The notes under the pieces were generated by a model that was not told where the DNA came from, made no database searches, and was given only the letters and a program-made list of their open reading frames with translations. Of a stretch of 64,000 nt of DNA, positions 1 to 7,567 are shown piece by piece; positions within the stretch are counted from its first letter, which is position 1, and each line of letters begins with the position of its first letter. This DNA is from an uncultured Collinsella sp. (GTDB taxonomy: Bacteria; Actinomycetota; Coriobacteriia; Coriobacteriales; Coriobacteriaceae), in assembly GCA_900541175.1 (NCBI GenBank), contig UQIT01000002.1, positions 1 to 64,000 on the forward strand, in the 5' to 3' direction. A program made the position numbers and the translations under genes.

Positions 1-150
1 TGGCCGCGTCGCGGCGCAGGCCGCCACTACGGGCTCGGCCTCCACGCCGCCTCCGAGACCGCGAGCGCCCACGGGGGCTCCGTCTCGCTCGCTAACAGCC
101 CCTCGGGCGGCGCGGTGGCCACCATCGCGATCCCCCTGTGCGGGGCCTGA
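1..150 (+). CDS. Sensor histidine kinase, C-terminal end (partial)
   Basis: Frame 1 is open from the window edge to TGA at 148-150 and encodes 49 residues. The GLGLHAASETASAHGG stretch fits the G2 box and final helix of a HATPase_c domain, followed by the usual closing strands ending in IAIPL. This is the ATP-binding end of a two-component sensor kinase. The dimerisation, phospho-acceptor and sensing parts lie outside the window, so the stimulus is unknown. The partner response regulator is not visible. Confidence 0.75.
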   Translation, partial: WPRRGAGRHYGLGLHAASETASAHGGSVSLANSPSGGAVATIAIPLCGA

Positions 151-404
151 CGACTCAGGCCCTCACACCGGCGTGCCTCGCAATCAAACGCTTCCCGGAT
201 AATAATACCCGTTGCAGGGATCGCCCTGTCTAGTCGCCGCCCATGTGCATGAGCATGCCGGCGATGCGAGTCGCCATCTCGTCCGCCGCTGGAATGAATC
301 CTTACTCCCATTCCTCCGAGTACCGCCCCATGCCTTGTCGTCTTGAAACACGGGGAGTAAATGGCGAAATCGCAGATGAAAGGGAGTAAAAAGGCAAAGA
401 AAAA

Positions 405-432
405 GCCTCCATTCCAACATGGGAACGGAGGC
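405..432 (-). terminator. Rho-independent terminator, minus strand
   Basis: An 11-bp stem with one mismatch (GCCTCCATTCC paired with GGAACGGAGGC) and a 6-nt loop. On the minus strand it is followed by TTTTTCTTT. No minus-strand gene now lies close upstream. It may be the original guaA terminator, separated from guaA when the 548-11864 segment inserted. Confidence 0.6.
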
Positions 433-547
433 TCGATAATTGAGTTTACTCACCAATGTCGCTGGTGGCTTTGCCGTGACTCTCGTACGAAACGAAACTC
501 AGCGGCACAGTGCGGCACTCAAAAGTGCAGGTCAGAACCCTGTCAGC

Positions 548-559
548 CTACTCCCACTC
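548..559. repeat. Left attachment-like direct repeat (CTACTCCCACTC)
   Basis: Twelve bases identical, in the same orientation, to the 3' end of guaA at 11864-11875. The 3' end of guaA is a recognised integration hotspot for genomic islands. A direct repeat of it 11.3 kb away is what site-specific insertion leaves. No integrase gene remains between the copies. Confidence 0.5.
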
Positions 560-794
560 AGTGCCTAATCCAGTCCGAGTGTTGTCGATGCGTGTCGCGT
601 CGTACCGTCTAAGGACTGAATCGTGCGCAATTTGGGCGAATCAGGCCCTTGATTCGCGATTTCGGGAATGACTCAATTGATTCGCAAAACCGCAGGCCGC
701 TCCTTTAATCACTCCCTGGTTCCCGCCGGGGTTCGTAGCGGGTGGCGTGAAAAGGGGTGATTCAAAGGGTCGGAGAGATGCGTCTTAGCCGAGA

Positions 795-851
795 ATAAGG
801 TTAGCCTTATCTTACTGCATGATTCGTGTGTTATAGTTAGATGTCTCTAAC
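795..851 (+). promoter_or_regulatory. Metal-repressor-like operator and promoter
   Basis: ATAAGGTTAGCCTTAT at 795-810 is a near-palindrome resembling the DtxR/IdeR iron box (TTAGGTTAGGCTAACCTAA). A -10-like TATAGT lies at 832-837. A second dyad, GTTAGA-tgtc-TCTAAC, spans 836-851 and would cover the transcription start. The layout suggests that the methyltransferase gene at 870 is metal-repressed. Only base-level similarity supports the iron-box assignment. Confidence 0.4.
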
Positions 852-869
852 TATTTGGGGGCGATAGCA

Positions 870-1499
870 ATGCACGAATGCAAGGGCTTCTGGGACAAGA
901 ATGCCGGTCGGTACGACCGTTTCATGCGAAAGGACCGGGCGGCGTATGAGAAGATGTATGGGCTGATCAGGCCGGTGGTGAAAGCAAAAACCGTGCTGGA
1001 GGTTGCCACCGGCACGGGGCTTATCGCAAAGAGCATCGTGAATGCGGCGGCGTACATCGAGGCTACGGACGCTTCTGCAAAGATGATCCTTGAAGCAAAG
1101 CGGGACAATCAATCCGCAAAGCTGCACTTTTCCGTACAAGATATGTTCCGCCTGCCCTATGCACAGAAGTCCTTTGATGTGGTGATCGCGTCCAACGCGC
1201 TTCACATAGTGCCGCATCCGGAAAAGGCCCTGCAAGAAATCAGGCGGGTGCTGAAGGACGACGGCGTGCTCATCGCGCCAACCTTCACCCACGCGGGGAG
1301 CTCGGTTTCCGGCAAGGCAAAAGCCTTTTTCATGAGTATGGCGGGATTCCCCCTCCACAGCAGGTGGACAAGCGAGGAATACCTACGTTTCCTGCGTCAA
1401 AACGGCTGGGCAGTGCAGAAAAGCGCGATGCTGAAGGCCTCGTTCCCGTTGACCTATGCGGAATGCACGAAATCGAAGGGGCCAGATGTCGTTCTTTGA
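870..1499 (+). CDS. Class I SAM-dependent methyltransferase
   Basis: A 209-residue protein with a Rossmann methyltransferase fold of the Methyltransf_11 type. Motif I reads VLEVATGTGLIA, followed by an acidic strand (IEATDAS), then FDVVIASNALHIVPHPEKAL and a post-core LKDDGVLIAPTF segment. The ATG at 870 is chosen because GGGGG lies 8 bases upstream; an in-frame TTG at 855 overlaps that ribosome site. It is the first gene of a cassette, overlaps the next methyltransferase fragment by 14 bases, and lies downstream of an iron-box-like operator. The substrate is unknown. Two methyltransferase genes, an MFS tail and a hydrolase start nearby suggest a small-molecule pathway. Confidence 0.8.
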   Translation: MHECKGFWDKNAGRYDRFMRKDRAAYEKMYGLIRPVVKAKTVLEVATGTGLIAKSIVNAAAYIEATDASAKMILEAKRDNQSAKLHFSVQDMFRLPYAQKSFDVVIASNALHIVPHPEKALQEIRRVLKDDGVLIAPTFTHAGSSVSGKAKAFFMSMAGFPLHSRWTSEEYLRFLRQNGWAVQKSAMLKASFPLTYAECTKSKGPDVVL

Positions 1500-1907
1500 A
1501 AACACCCGCAAGCCCGTGGGCCTCGGCGGAAAACTTATGGTTGCCATGATGAATCTGGGGCACAGCCCTGTGGCGCGGTGGGGACTTCGATTTCTACGAC
1601 TTGCGCCAAATGCCAAGGTGCTGGATTGCGGCTGCGGCGGCGGGGCGAACATAAAACGGCTGCTGAAAAAATGCCCGCATGGCGTCGTTAAGGGCATCGA
1701 CTATTCGCCCGTCAGCGTGGAGAAGGCTAGAAAGCTCAACCGAACTGCAATTCAAGAAGGGCGTTGCGCAGTTCTGCAAGGCAGTGTGGCGGATATGGCG
1801 TTTGAGGACGCCATGCGGGCATTTTTGCATCCAACCTGCACATGGCGATAGGCATGACGGTCATAGCGGCTGTTCTGGCGGCACTTATGACAGTTTTTAT
1901 TCACTGA
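1486..1907 (+). pseudogene. Chimeric remnant: methyltransferase N-terminus joined to MFS transporter C-terminus
   Basis: From ATG 1486 (GAAGGGG upstream) about 105 residues read as a second SAM methyltransferase, with motif I VLDCGCGGGANIKRL and GIDYSPVSVEKAR. The match stops at SVADM-AFED, where the FD-type motif IV should follow. The frame then runs out at 1849-1851. From 1827 in another frame the DNA encodes ASNLHMAIGMTVIAAVLAAL and ends FIH-stop at 1905-1907, which looks like the last transmembrane helix of an MFS drug transporter. A deletion with its breakpoint near 1800-1825 best explains this. Neither half can be functional in full. Confidence 0.7.
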
Positions 1908-1918
1908 GGAAGAAACCT

Positions 1919-2749
1919 ATGAAATGTAAAATTGAGAAAAACACCGTGCAGGAGACACTGATTCTCCCGCTGTATTCCCGAAAGCTGTGTACGGAGCTGT
2001 ACCCGAACCTTTACAGGGATGAAACAGCGGTTCGTCTGCTCGACCAGATCGACTACGACTTTTCAGAGGCAGAGAAAAACTCCCGCAGTCTGATGCAGCG
2101 CTTTGGTGCGCTGGAGGTGGCCATGCGACAGAGTGATCTTGCTTTCGAGGTGCGGGATTACCTGAAAGGCCACCCCAATGCGGCGGTGGTCAATCTGGGC
2201 TGTGGGCTGGACAACACCGGCAGAACCTGCGACAACGGTAGATGCAAGATTTACAATCTGGACTTCCCGGATGTGATCGCCTTGCGGCAGCAGCTACTGC
2301 CCGCCGGGGATCGGGAACAAAATATCCCCTGCGACCTGAAAGAAACCGCATGGTTTGGCAAAATCGATGCCTCCGGCGGGGCGGTGTTCTTTGCCTCCGG
2401 GGTGTTCTATTTCTTTCTGACCCAGGAGGTCCGGGAACTGGTGCGGGGAATGGCGGACGCTTTCCCATGCGGTGTGCTGGTCTTTGATGCTGCCAATCGG
2501 ACGGCAGTAAAGATGATCGCAAAAACATGGCTTAAGACTGCAAAAATCAAGGATGTGGGGGCATATTTTGCGGTTTCGAATGCCGCCAAGAAAATCGGCA
2601 CGTGGAATAGCCGTCTGCAGGTCACAAGTCGCGGCTATATGCTGGGCTACAACGATTTGAGAGACCCTTCTGTCAGCGGCTTTTTCCGGTTTCTCGCAAG
2701 GGTCGGTGACAACGGGATGAAAATGCAAATCGTGAAAATAAGATTTTGA
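1919..2749 (+). CDS. Leucine carboxyl methyltransferase-like (LCM/PPM1) SAM methyltransferase
   Basis: A 276-residue protein. ATG 1919 follows GAGGAAG. It contains VVNLGCGLDNTGRT (LCM-type SAM site), an acidic YNLDFPDVI strand, and GAVFFASGVFYFFLTQEV. This matches the LCM family often found in bacterial natural-product loci rather than protein methylation. It lies downstream of a class I methyltransferase and a broken MFS gene and upstream of a broken hydrolase, so the cassette is only partly intact. The substrate cannot be told from sequence. Confidence 0.75.
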   Translation: MKCKIEKNTVQETLILPLYSRKLCTELYPNLYRDETAVRLLDQIDYDFSEAEKNSRSLMQRFGALEVAMRQSDLAFEVRDYLKGHPNAAVVNLGCGLDNTGRTCDNGRCKIYNLDFPDVIALRQQLLPAGDREQNIPCDLKETAWFGKIDASGGAVFFASGVFYFFLTQEVRELVRGMADAFPCGVLVFDAANRTAVKMIAKTWLKTAKIKDVGAYFAVSNAAKKIGTWNSRLQVTSRGYMLGYNDLRDPSVSGFFRFLARVGDNGMKMQIVKIRF

Positions 2750-2758
2750 GAGACAAAA

Positions 2759-2881
2759 ATGAAGCGCGCTCACTTTGACGTTGAAGAAGACGGCTTTTAC
2801 GGCGCATATTGGGCGCGCAAGGGCACGGTCAATGCGTGCGCACCCAAATACCCGCGGGATTGTTCTATTCATGGACTTTAG
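2759..2881 (+). pseudogene. N-terminal fragment of a BAAT/acyl-CoA thioester hydrolase-like protein
   Basis: ATG 2759 opens a 40-codon frame beginning MKRAHFDVEEDGFYGAYWAR, which resembles the N-terminus of alpha/beta hydrolases of the BAAT_C type. Similarity ends near residue 22, and the frame runs into the left end of an IS200-like element and stops at 2879-2881. The catalytic domain is missing. The gene was probably fourth in the methyltransferase cassette. Family assignment rests on a short stretch. Confidence 0.5.
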
Positions 2882-3075
2882 TCCGTGCCGCGCGGCACGC
2901 GCGGCATAGAAAGCCACCCGCTCAGCGGGTGGAGGCCAATTTCCGCTACGCGGCAAAAACCTTCCCCCTAGCATGAGGATTGTTCAGGTCATCATGCTAG
3001 GGGGAAGGTGATTGCTGTGGCCCAGAAAGCCAACAGCCTCGCGCACACGAAATGGCTGTGCAAGTACCGCATCGC
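2865..3075 (+). mobile_element. tnpA: IS200/IS605-family remnant (left end and transposase start)
   Basis: Contains an end-type hairpin (CCACCCGCT-C-AGCGGGTGG, 2914-2932) and a 17-bp perfect hairpin at 2960-3008. GTG 3017 then begins a reading MAQKANSLAHTKWLCKYRI (initiator read as Met), a close match to IS200 TnpA N-termini. Similarity stops at about 3073, where an unrelated frame takes over. The catalytic HUH and Tyr regions and the right end are missing, so it cannot transpose by itself. Confidence 0.75.
2960..3008 (+). promoter_or_regulatory. IS200 leader hairpin hiding the ribosome site
   Basis: A perfect 17-bp stem (2960-2976 with 2992-3008) whose right arm carries GGGGGAAGG, the ribosome site for the transposase start at 3017. 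IS200 elements are known to limit transposase translation by such a stem-loop, and the arrangement matches. Confidence 0.65.
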
Positions 3076-3294
3076 ACCGAGGTCAAGCTCATCGCCGTCA
3101 TCGTCGAGAAGCACCCCAAGGTGCGCTTTGCCGTAAGCTGCACCTCGGCCTACGCCGACCTCTACGGCCGCATGGAGCAGGCCCTGCGCGAGCGCGTGGC
3201 CAACGCGGTGGAGGTCGTCCGCTCCGACATCAGCCCCGCGCTTCTTGTCCACACCGGTCCAAACCTCGTGGGTGTGGCGGTCCAGGGACTCTAG
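3073..3294 (+). pseudogene. C-terminal fragment, DegV-like protein
   Basis: About 73 residues open to TAG 3292-3294, out of frame with the IS200 start before it. The end VEVVRSDISPALLVHTGPNLVG resembles the closing domain of DegV fatty-acid-binding proteins, which end with a similar His-x-Gly-Pro-Gly motif. The lipid-binding N-terminal domain is absent. A deletion joined the IS200 transposase start to this fragment. The family call is moderate because only the tail remains. Confidence 0.45.
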
Positions 3295-3330
3295 CGGAGG
3301 CGGGGCGTCCTGCCCCAAAAACAAATGCAA

Positions 3331-3380
3331 AAGACGAGCGCTTCTTGCCGCCCAATTGGCAAGAAGCGCTCGTCTTTTCT
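3331..3380. terminator. Bidirectional terminator
   Basis: A perfect 19-bp stem (3331-3349 with 3358-3376) and 8-nt loop, with T-rich sequence on the plus side and A-rich sequence on the other. It lies between the DegV-like fragment and the end of the minus-strand sugar operon. Confidence 0.85.
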
Positions 3381-3410
3381 TACCGTGTTGTATGGCGGAG
3401 AGAGCGCAAG

Positions 3411-4295
3411 TTACGCGAGCGTCCTTCTTGCCAGCTCGGCCGCGCCGAGGATTCCTTGGTCGCCGCCGCAGCCCGGGGCGCAGATGTAGCTCTCCATGTC
3501 CTTAAGCTCGGCGGTCTGGATGTAGCCACCCAGATATTCGAGGGTCTTCTTGCGGACGATGCCGTAGAGCTGCTCCTGGTGCATCACGCCGCCGCCGAGG
3601 ACGATGCGGCGAGGCGAGTACATGAGCACGAGGTTCGCGCACATCTGCCCCAGATAATCCCCCTCGAGCGCCCACACCTCATCGTTGTCCGCGAGCTCGG
3701 CCGCGGGCTTTCCCCAGCGCGCGGCAATGGCGGGGCCGGAGGCGAGGCCCTCGAGACAGCTCGCGTGGCTCGGGCAGACGCAGCGTCCCTCCTCGGTGGG
3801 ACGGGTCCTTACCAGCATGTGGCCGGCCTCGGGGTGCAACATGCCGTGAAGGAGCCTGCCCGCGCACATGACGCCCGCGCCCACGCCGGTGCCGATGGTC
3901 ACGTAGACGGCGTCCTCGAGCCCCTTGCAGCAGCCGAAGACCACTTCGCCGAGGCAGGCAACGTTTACGTCCGTGTCGTAGGCCACCGGAATCCCGAGGG
4001 CGTCGGCGAACGCGGCGCGAAGACCATGGCCTCGCCACGCGAGCTTGGGCGTCTGGAGGATGGAGCCGTAGCGCTCGTCGTTGGGGTCGACGCAGGTCGG
4101 GCCGAAGGCGCCGATGCCCAACGCGTCCACATCGCGGGCGGTGAACCACTCGATCATCTGCGGGACGGTCTCGGCGGGCGTAAGCGTCGGGGTCTCCATA
4201 CGGTCGAGGACCTCGCCGTCGCCGGACACCACGGCACAGACCATCTTGGTCCCGCCGGCCTCGAGGGCGCCGAGCCTCATTTGCTTTTCGCTCAT
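3411..4295 (-). CDS. ROK-family sugar kinase, probable fructokinase
   Basis: A 294-residue ROK kinase. The N-terminal phosphate loop reads GALEAGGTKMVCAVV, the form common in GmuE/ScrK-type fructokinases. GIGAFGP and TIGTGVGAGV follow. HPEAGHMLV with CVCPSHASCLEG gives the His and Cys zinc site of ROK proteins. It is last in the minus-strand operon, 79 bases after the GH172 gene. With a GH172 enzyme and mannose-family PTS next to it, phosphorylation of fructose released inside the cell is the simplest role. Other hexoses are possible. Confidence 0.8.
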   Translation of the reverse strand: MSEKQMRLGALEAGGTKMVCAVVSGDGEVLDRMETPTLTPAETVPQMIEWFTARDVDALGIGAFGPTCVDPNDERYGSILQTPKLAWRGHGLRAAFADALGIPVAYDTDVNVACLGEVVFGCCKGLEDAVYVTIGTGVGAGVMCAGRLLHGMLHPEAGHMLVRTRPTEEGRCVCPSHASCLEGLASGPAIAARWGKPAAELADNDEVWALEGDYLGQMCANLVLMYSPRRIVLGGGVMHQEQLYGIVRKKTLEYLGGYIQTAELKDMESYICAPGCGGDQGILGAAELARRTLA

Positions 4296-4374
4296 GTGAT
4301 CCTCCTTACAAAGGGGCGCCCGCAGTCATGGTCAACCGCGGACGCCCATAACGTTGGCTTGTTTCGAGGCGACC

Positions 4375-5499
4375 CTACCTGGGCACGCGGTCCTGCCTTG
4401 CGGCAAACGGGGCGAGCACGGCGTGCGGCTCGCTTTGGTACCAGTAGGCGACGGTGGAGATGTCGTCCTCGCGCTCGTAGAGCTTGATGTCGTCGTTGCC
4501 GAGGTCCTGGAACGTCACGCGCAGGTCCTCCTTGAACGAGATCGGGTCGGGAAGGTGCCACCTGTAGAGGCCGTGCCTGGGCAGCGCGTCGTCGTTGGTC
4601 GCGAGCATCGGGTTCGGGTTCGGCTTGCCCGCGCTGAAGCGGTCGCGCGTGGCGTCGCGCGTCGAGCGGTACGGGTAGCCGGCGAACAGCGTGTTGAAGC
4701 ACTGCGCCTCGGGCAGCGCGTGGGGCGGCCTGTCGAGGAAGGCCCAGGCACCGCCGAAGTAGTCCTCGGCTCCCGTCGAGGTGACCGTGGGGAACTCCTC
4801 GTCGCCGTCGAGGAAGAACTTCATCTCGCCCTCGCCCCACCAATAGCGCTCCAGGGCGCACAGGGCCATGTAGGTGCCGACGTAGTAGCCCTTACCGCGC
4901 ACGCCGTCGAGCACGGTGTAGTCGACGCCCCTGCGGGTGCTGCGCTCGCGGTTAAAACGGGCGTGGAAGTACATGGCGTCGTCCGGCACGTCGGTGAGCG
5001 CGTAGTTGAACGTGTAGAAGATGTACTTAATGAACCCGGGGTGCTCGCTCGTAAGCGTGACTTTGGCGTGCTTCCTGAAAGGCATCTCGAAGTAGCAGTT
5101 CATGCCGCCCGTCGGGTTCACGCAGATGGGCATCGAGTTGACGATGGCGCGCTCACCGAAGCCGTTGCAGAAGAAGTCGCCGACAGGGCACTCGACCGAG
5201 GGGGTCTCCTCGTCGTCCCAGTAGAAGCGCAGCACGAGGTCGCGCATGACGAAGCTGCCGGCGGCGGTCTTGTCGGGGACGGTCATCCAGATGTGGCGGA
5301 TGATGCCGGGGCCCTCGATGTCCGCGAGCGTGATGGTCTCGCCGGACTCAAGGGGCACGCAGCACGAGCCCTTGCGGCCGACGCCGAGGTGGCTGGCCGA
5401 CATGGCGGCGCGGCCCTTCTCGCCCGTGATGTTCTCGGGGGTGATGGCGCGGCTTTCCTCACCGCCGTGCATCCACACGTCTTTAAGGAACTCTCTCAT
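4375..5499 (-). CDS. GH172-family (DUF2961) glycoside hydrolase
   Basis: A 374-residue protein with no signal peptide, so cytoplasmic. It has the DUF2961/GH172 core: IEGPGIIRHIWMTVP, LVLRFYWDDEETPSVECPVGDFF, GEGEMKFFLDGDEEFPT and STGAEDYFGGAW. The glutamates in the last two motifs are the likely catalytic pair by comparison with characterised GH172 enzymes. Known members include a difructose-dianhydride I synthase/hydrolase (alpha-D-fructofuranosidase) of Bifidobacterium and D-arabinofuranosidases. It sits between PTS EIIA (12-base gap) and a fructokinase-like ROK gene, which favours an alpha-fructofuranoside. The substrate is inferred from context. Confidence 0.85.
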   Translation of the reverse strand: MREFLKDVWMHGGEESRAITPENITGEKGRAAMSASHLGVGRKGSCCVPLESGETITLADIEGPGIIRHIWMTVPDKTAAGSFVMRDLVLRFYWDDEETPSVECPVGDFFCNGFGERAIVNSMPICVNPTGGMNCYFEMPFRKHAKVTLTSEHPGFIKYIFYTFNYALTDVPDDAMYFHARFNRERSTRRGVDYTVLDGVRGKGYYVGTYMALCALERYWWGEGEMKFFLDGDEEFPTVTSTGAEDYFGGAWAFLDRPPHALPEAQCFNTLFAGYPYRSTRDATRDRFSAGKPNPNPMLATNDDALPRHGLYRWHLPDPISFKEDLRVTFQDLGNDDIKLYEREDDISTVAYWYQSEPHAVLAPFAARQDRVPR

Positions 5500-5511
5500 C
5501 GTCGACCTCCT

Positions 5512-5910
5512 CTATTCGTCGTCTTCGCACTCGGCGGAACTGGCACCGTTCACGTAGACGATCTGCTGGCGCGCCTCGTCGACGAGGGCGTCGAAGTCGA
5601 GTTTCTCGTCGGGGCGCGCGAGCGCGACCGTCATGGCGAGCGGGAGGTTGACACCCGCGATCACGTGAATCCGGTCGGAGGCGAAGCGGGAGAAGCGCTG
5701 GTTCACGCTGCCGCCGAGCGCGTCGGTGAGGACGACGACTTCGTCAGTGCCCGAAAGCGCCGCCTCGACCGCCGCGTCGAGCCCCTCGCCGTTGTCGTTC
5801 ACGTAGGCGCACACAGCGTTGACGGCGTCGCTCTTACCCGTAAGGAACTCGAGGGTGTCCTTGAAGCCCTGGGCGAGAAGGGAATGGCTCGCCACAACTA
5901 TCTTTCTCAT
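5512..5910 (-). CDS. PTS mannose/fructose-family EIIA component
   Basis: A 132-residue EIIA-Man domain. MRKIVVASHSLLAQG places the phospho-accepting His at position 9. VVVLTDALGGSVNQRF is the usual second motif, in which the family has GG(S/T)P; here the Pro is absent. The protein is separate from EIIB. It passes phosphate from HPr to EIIB in the cytoplasm. It lies 26 bases downstream of the EIID stop, in the same operon. The Asp/Glu-rich tail (SSAECEDDE) has no clear role. Confidence 0.9.
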   Translation of the reverse strand: MRKIVVASHSLLAQGFKDTLEFLTGKSDAVNAVCAYVNDNGEGLDAAVEAALSGTDEVVVLTDALGGSVNQRFSRFASDRIHVIAGVNLPLAMTVALARPDEKLDFDALVDEARQQIVYVNGASSAECEDDE

Positions 5911-5936
5911 TGATTCACCAATCTCTTGGGTCGAAG

Positions 5937-6770
5937 CTAGGCAAGGATGCCGGCGGCGGAGGCGACCATCGCGAGGACGATCACCACGAGGATGAGGGCC
6001 GTCATGCTCGCGTTCTTCTTGGTAAGAAGGTAATACGCGCTTCCCGTGATGGCGGCGGGGATCATGGCAGGCAGGATCTTGTCGAGCAGCGGCTGAATCT
6101 CCATCGAGACGTCGCCGAAGCTGAAGCTAATCGGGCAGGTGACGCCGATGACCGAGGCGATGAGGCAGCCGACCACGGTGAGGCCGAGCACGGAGGCGGC
6201 GGCAGTGAGGTTGGGAAGCTTCTCGCTGAAGTCGGTGACGAGCTTCACACCCTGCTTGTAGCCGAACTCGAGGGCGTGCATGCGGACCCAGAAGATGGCC
6301 AGGATGAGCGCGAACCAGATGCCGGCTCCCACGGGGTTGCCCTCGATGGCCATATAGGCGGCGATGGAGCCCATGATGGTCGGGATCATGGTCATGAGCA
6401 GGGAGTCGCCGACGCCGGCGAGCGGTCCCATGGTGCCGATCTTCAGGTCTTGGACGGCGTCCGCCGCCGCGAGGCCGTCACGCTCCTCCATGGCCACGCA
6501 GGCGCCAAGGATGATGGCGGCGAGCCAAGGCTGGGTGTTGTAGTAGCGGAAGTGGTTGTTGAGCGCTTGCTTATAGTCCTCGTCGTTCGTGTAGATCTTC
6601 CTCAGGATCGGCGAGAGGGCGTAGGCGACTGAGGCGCCCTGCTGGGTCTGGTAGTTGAAGGTGCACACGCTCATGAGCCAGCGCCAGTTCGCGTTGCGCA
6701 GGTCCTTCTTGGTGACCTTGTAGCCGGAGGGCTTGCCCTCGGCGACGGCGGTGATGTTCTCGTTTTCCAT
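5937..6770 (-). CDS. PTS mannose-family EIID component
   Basis: A 277-residue membrane protein of the EIID family. VTKKDLRNANWRWL is the typical N-terminal entry, followed by NTQPWLAAIILGACVAMEE, KIGTMGPLAGVGDSLL and several C-terminal hydrophobic helices. With EIIC it forms the translocation channel. It starts 2 bases after the EIIC stop, which suggests translational coupling. Confidence 0.92.
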   Translation of the reverse strand: MENENITAVAEGKPSGYKVTKKDLRNANWRWLMSVCTFNYQTQQGASVAYALSPILRKIYTNDEDYKQALNNHFRYYNTQPWLAAIILGACVAMEERDGLAAADAVQDLKIGTMGPLAGVGDSLLMTMIPTIMGSIAAYMAIEGNPVGAGIWFALILAIFWVRMHALEFGYKQGVKLVTDFSEKLPNLTAAASVLGLTVVGCLIASVIGVTCPISFSFGDVSMEIQPLLDKILPAMIPAAITGSAYYLLTKKNASMTALILVVIVLAMVASAAGILA

Positions 6771-6772
6771 GG

Positions 6773-7558
6773 TTACTCATCCTCTCCGATGAAGGCGTCT
6801 GCGGAAGCGTGGGCGGCGAGCTCGGTGTCCCTCTCGGCACGCTGGTAGAACGCGATCGCGAGGGCAACGCCGACGATGGCGGCGCCGATGATGGGCACGT
6901 TCAGGAAGGCCGAGAGGAAGAAACCGGCGAGCAGGTACTGGAAGTACTTGCCAGTGGGCATGTAACGCAGCAGCATCGCGATGCCGACGGCCGGGAGCAT
7001 CTTGCCGGCGAGGGTGAGACCGGAAAGGAACCACTGGGGCATAACCTCGAGGAGCCAGTTGACGGCGGGCTGGCCGAGGGTCACGGAGACAAAGACGGGC
7101 AGGGCGGCGCACAGGCCGAAGAGCACGGGGCAGACCCACAGGATGGCGTTCATCTGCTTGAACTTGCCCTCGTCGCAGAACTTCTGGGACTTCTCGACGA
7201 CGAAGCCGTTGAGGATCTTGACGATGACGTCGAGCTGGATGCCGAGCATGCCGACCGGCAGGCCGATGGCGAGGCCCGTGTCGGAGCCCAGGGTCACGCC
7301 GTAGGCGGTGGCGATGATGGCCATCGTGCCGTAGTCGGGAATCGACGAGCCGCCGAAGCCCGCGACGCCGAGCTGCATGAGCTGGATGGTGCCGCCGATG
7401 ACGAGGCCGGTCTGCCAGTCGCCCATGACGACGCCGGTGATAAGGCCCCAGAAGACGGCATAGTTGACGAAGATCATCGGGATGCCGTAGTAGTCCACGT
7501 GCTTGATGAAGGCAAGCAGGGTCAAAAGGACGACCTGCAGGATAGTGAAGTTGACCAT
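6773..7558 (-). CDS. PTS mannose-family EIIC component
   Basis: A 261-residue polytopic membrane protein, the usual length for EIIC-Man. Motifs include GVVMGDWQTGLVIGGTIQLM and GFGGSSIPDYGTMAIIATAY. It ends in an acidic tail (SADAFIGEDE). It binds the sugar and forms the channel with EIID. It lies 9 bases after EIIB. Specificity within the mannose family cannot be read from sequence; the neighbouring GH172 and fructokinase genes point to a fructose-containing disaccharide. Confidence 0.92.
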   Translation of the reverse strand: MVNFTILQVVLLTLLAFIKHVDYYGIPMIFVNYAVFWGLITGVVMGDWQTGLVIGGTIQLMQLGVAGFGGSSIPDYGTMAIIATAYGVTLGSDTGLAIGLPVGMLGIQLDVIVKILNGFVVEKSQKFCDEGKFKQMNAILWVCPVLFGLCAALPVFVSVTLGQPAVNWLLEVMPQWFLSGLTLAGKMLPAVGIAMLLRYMPTGKYFQYLLAGFFLSAFLNVPIIGAAIVGVALAIAFYQRAERDTELAAHASADAFIGEDE

Positions 7559-7567
7559 GATCCCTCC

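Larger units (their letters stand above)
151..869. other. Gene-poor junction region with guaA-end-like sequences
   Basis: I see no convincing gene here; open frames are short and have poor start contexts. What is present: a terminator-like hairpin facing left (405-432), a perfect copy of the last 12 bases of guaA at 548-559, an imperfect copy at 301-313 (CTTACTCCCATTC), and the promoter region of the next gene near 795-851. Read on the minus strand, the sequence ending at 548 encodes a short tail closing in GTEWE-stop, and the one ending at 301 closes in SEEWE-stop. The real guaA ends IEWE-stop. This looks like an attachment-site scar. Confidence 0.5.

Noticed and set aside
361..612. 83-codon plus-strand open frame in the left gap
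   Set aside because: No ribosome site, unusual composition, overlaps a minus-strand terminator and the attachment-like repeat; probably chance.
3012..4487. 491-codon plus-strand frame antisense to the ROK gene
   Set aside because: A shadow of the high-GC minus-strand gene; no domain and a repetitive Arg/Ala-rich product.
4354..5913. 519-codon plus-strand frame
   Set aside because: Antisense to the GH172 gene; composition typical of a reverse-strand shadow.
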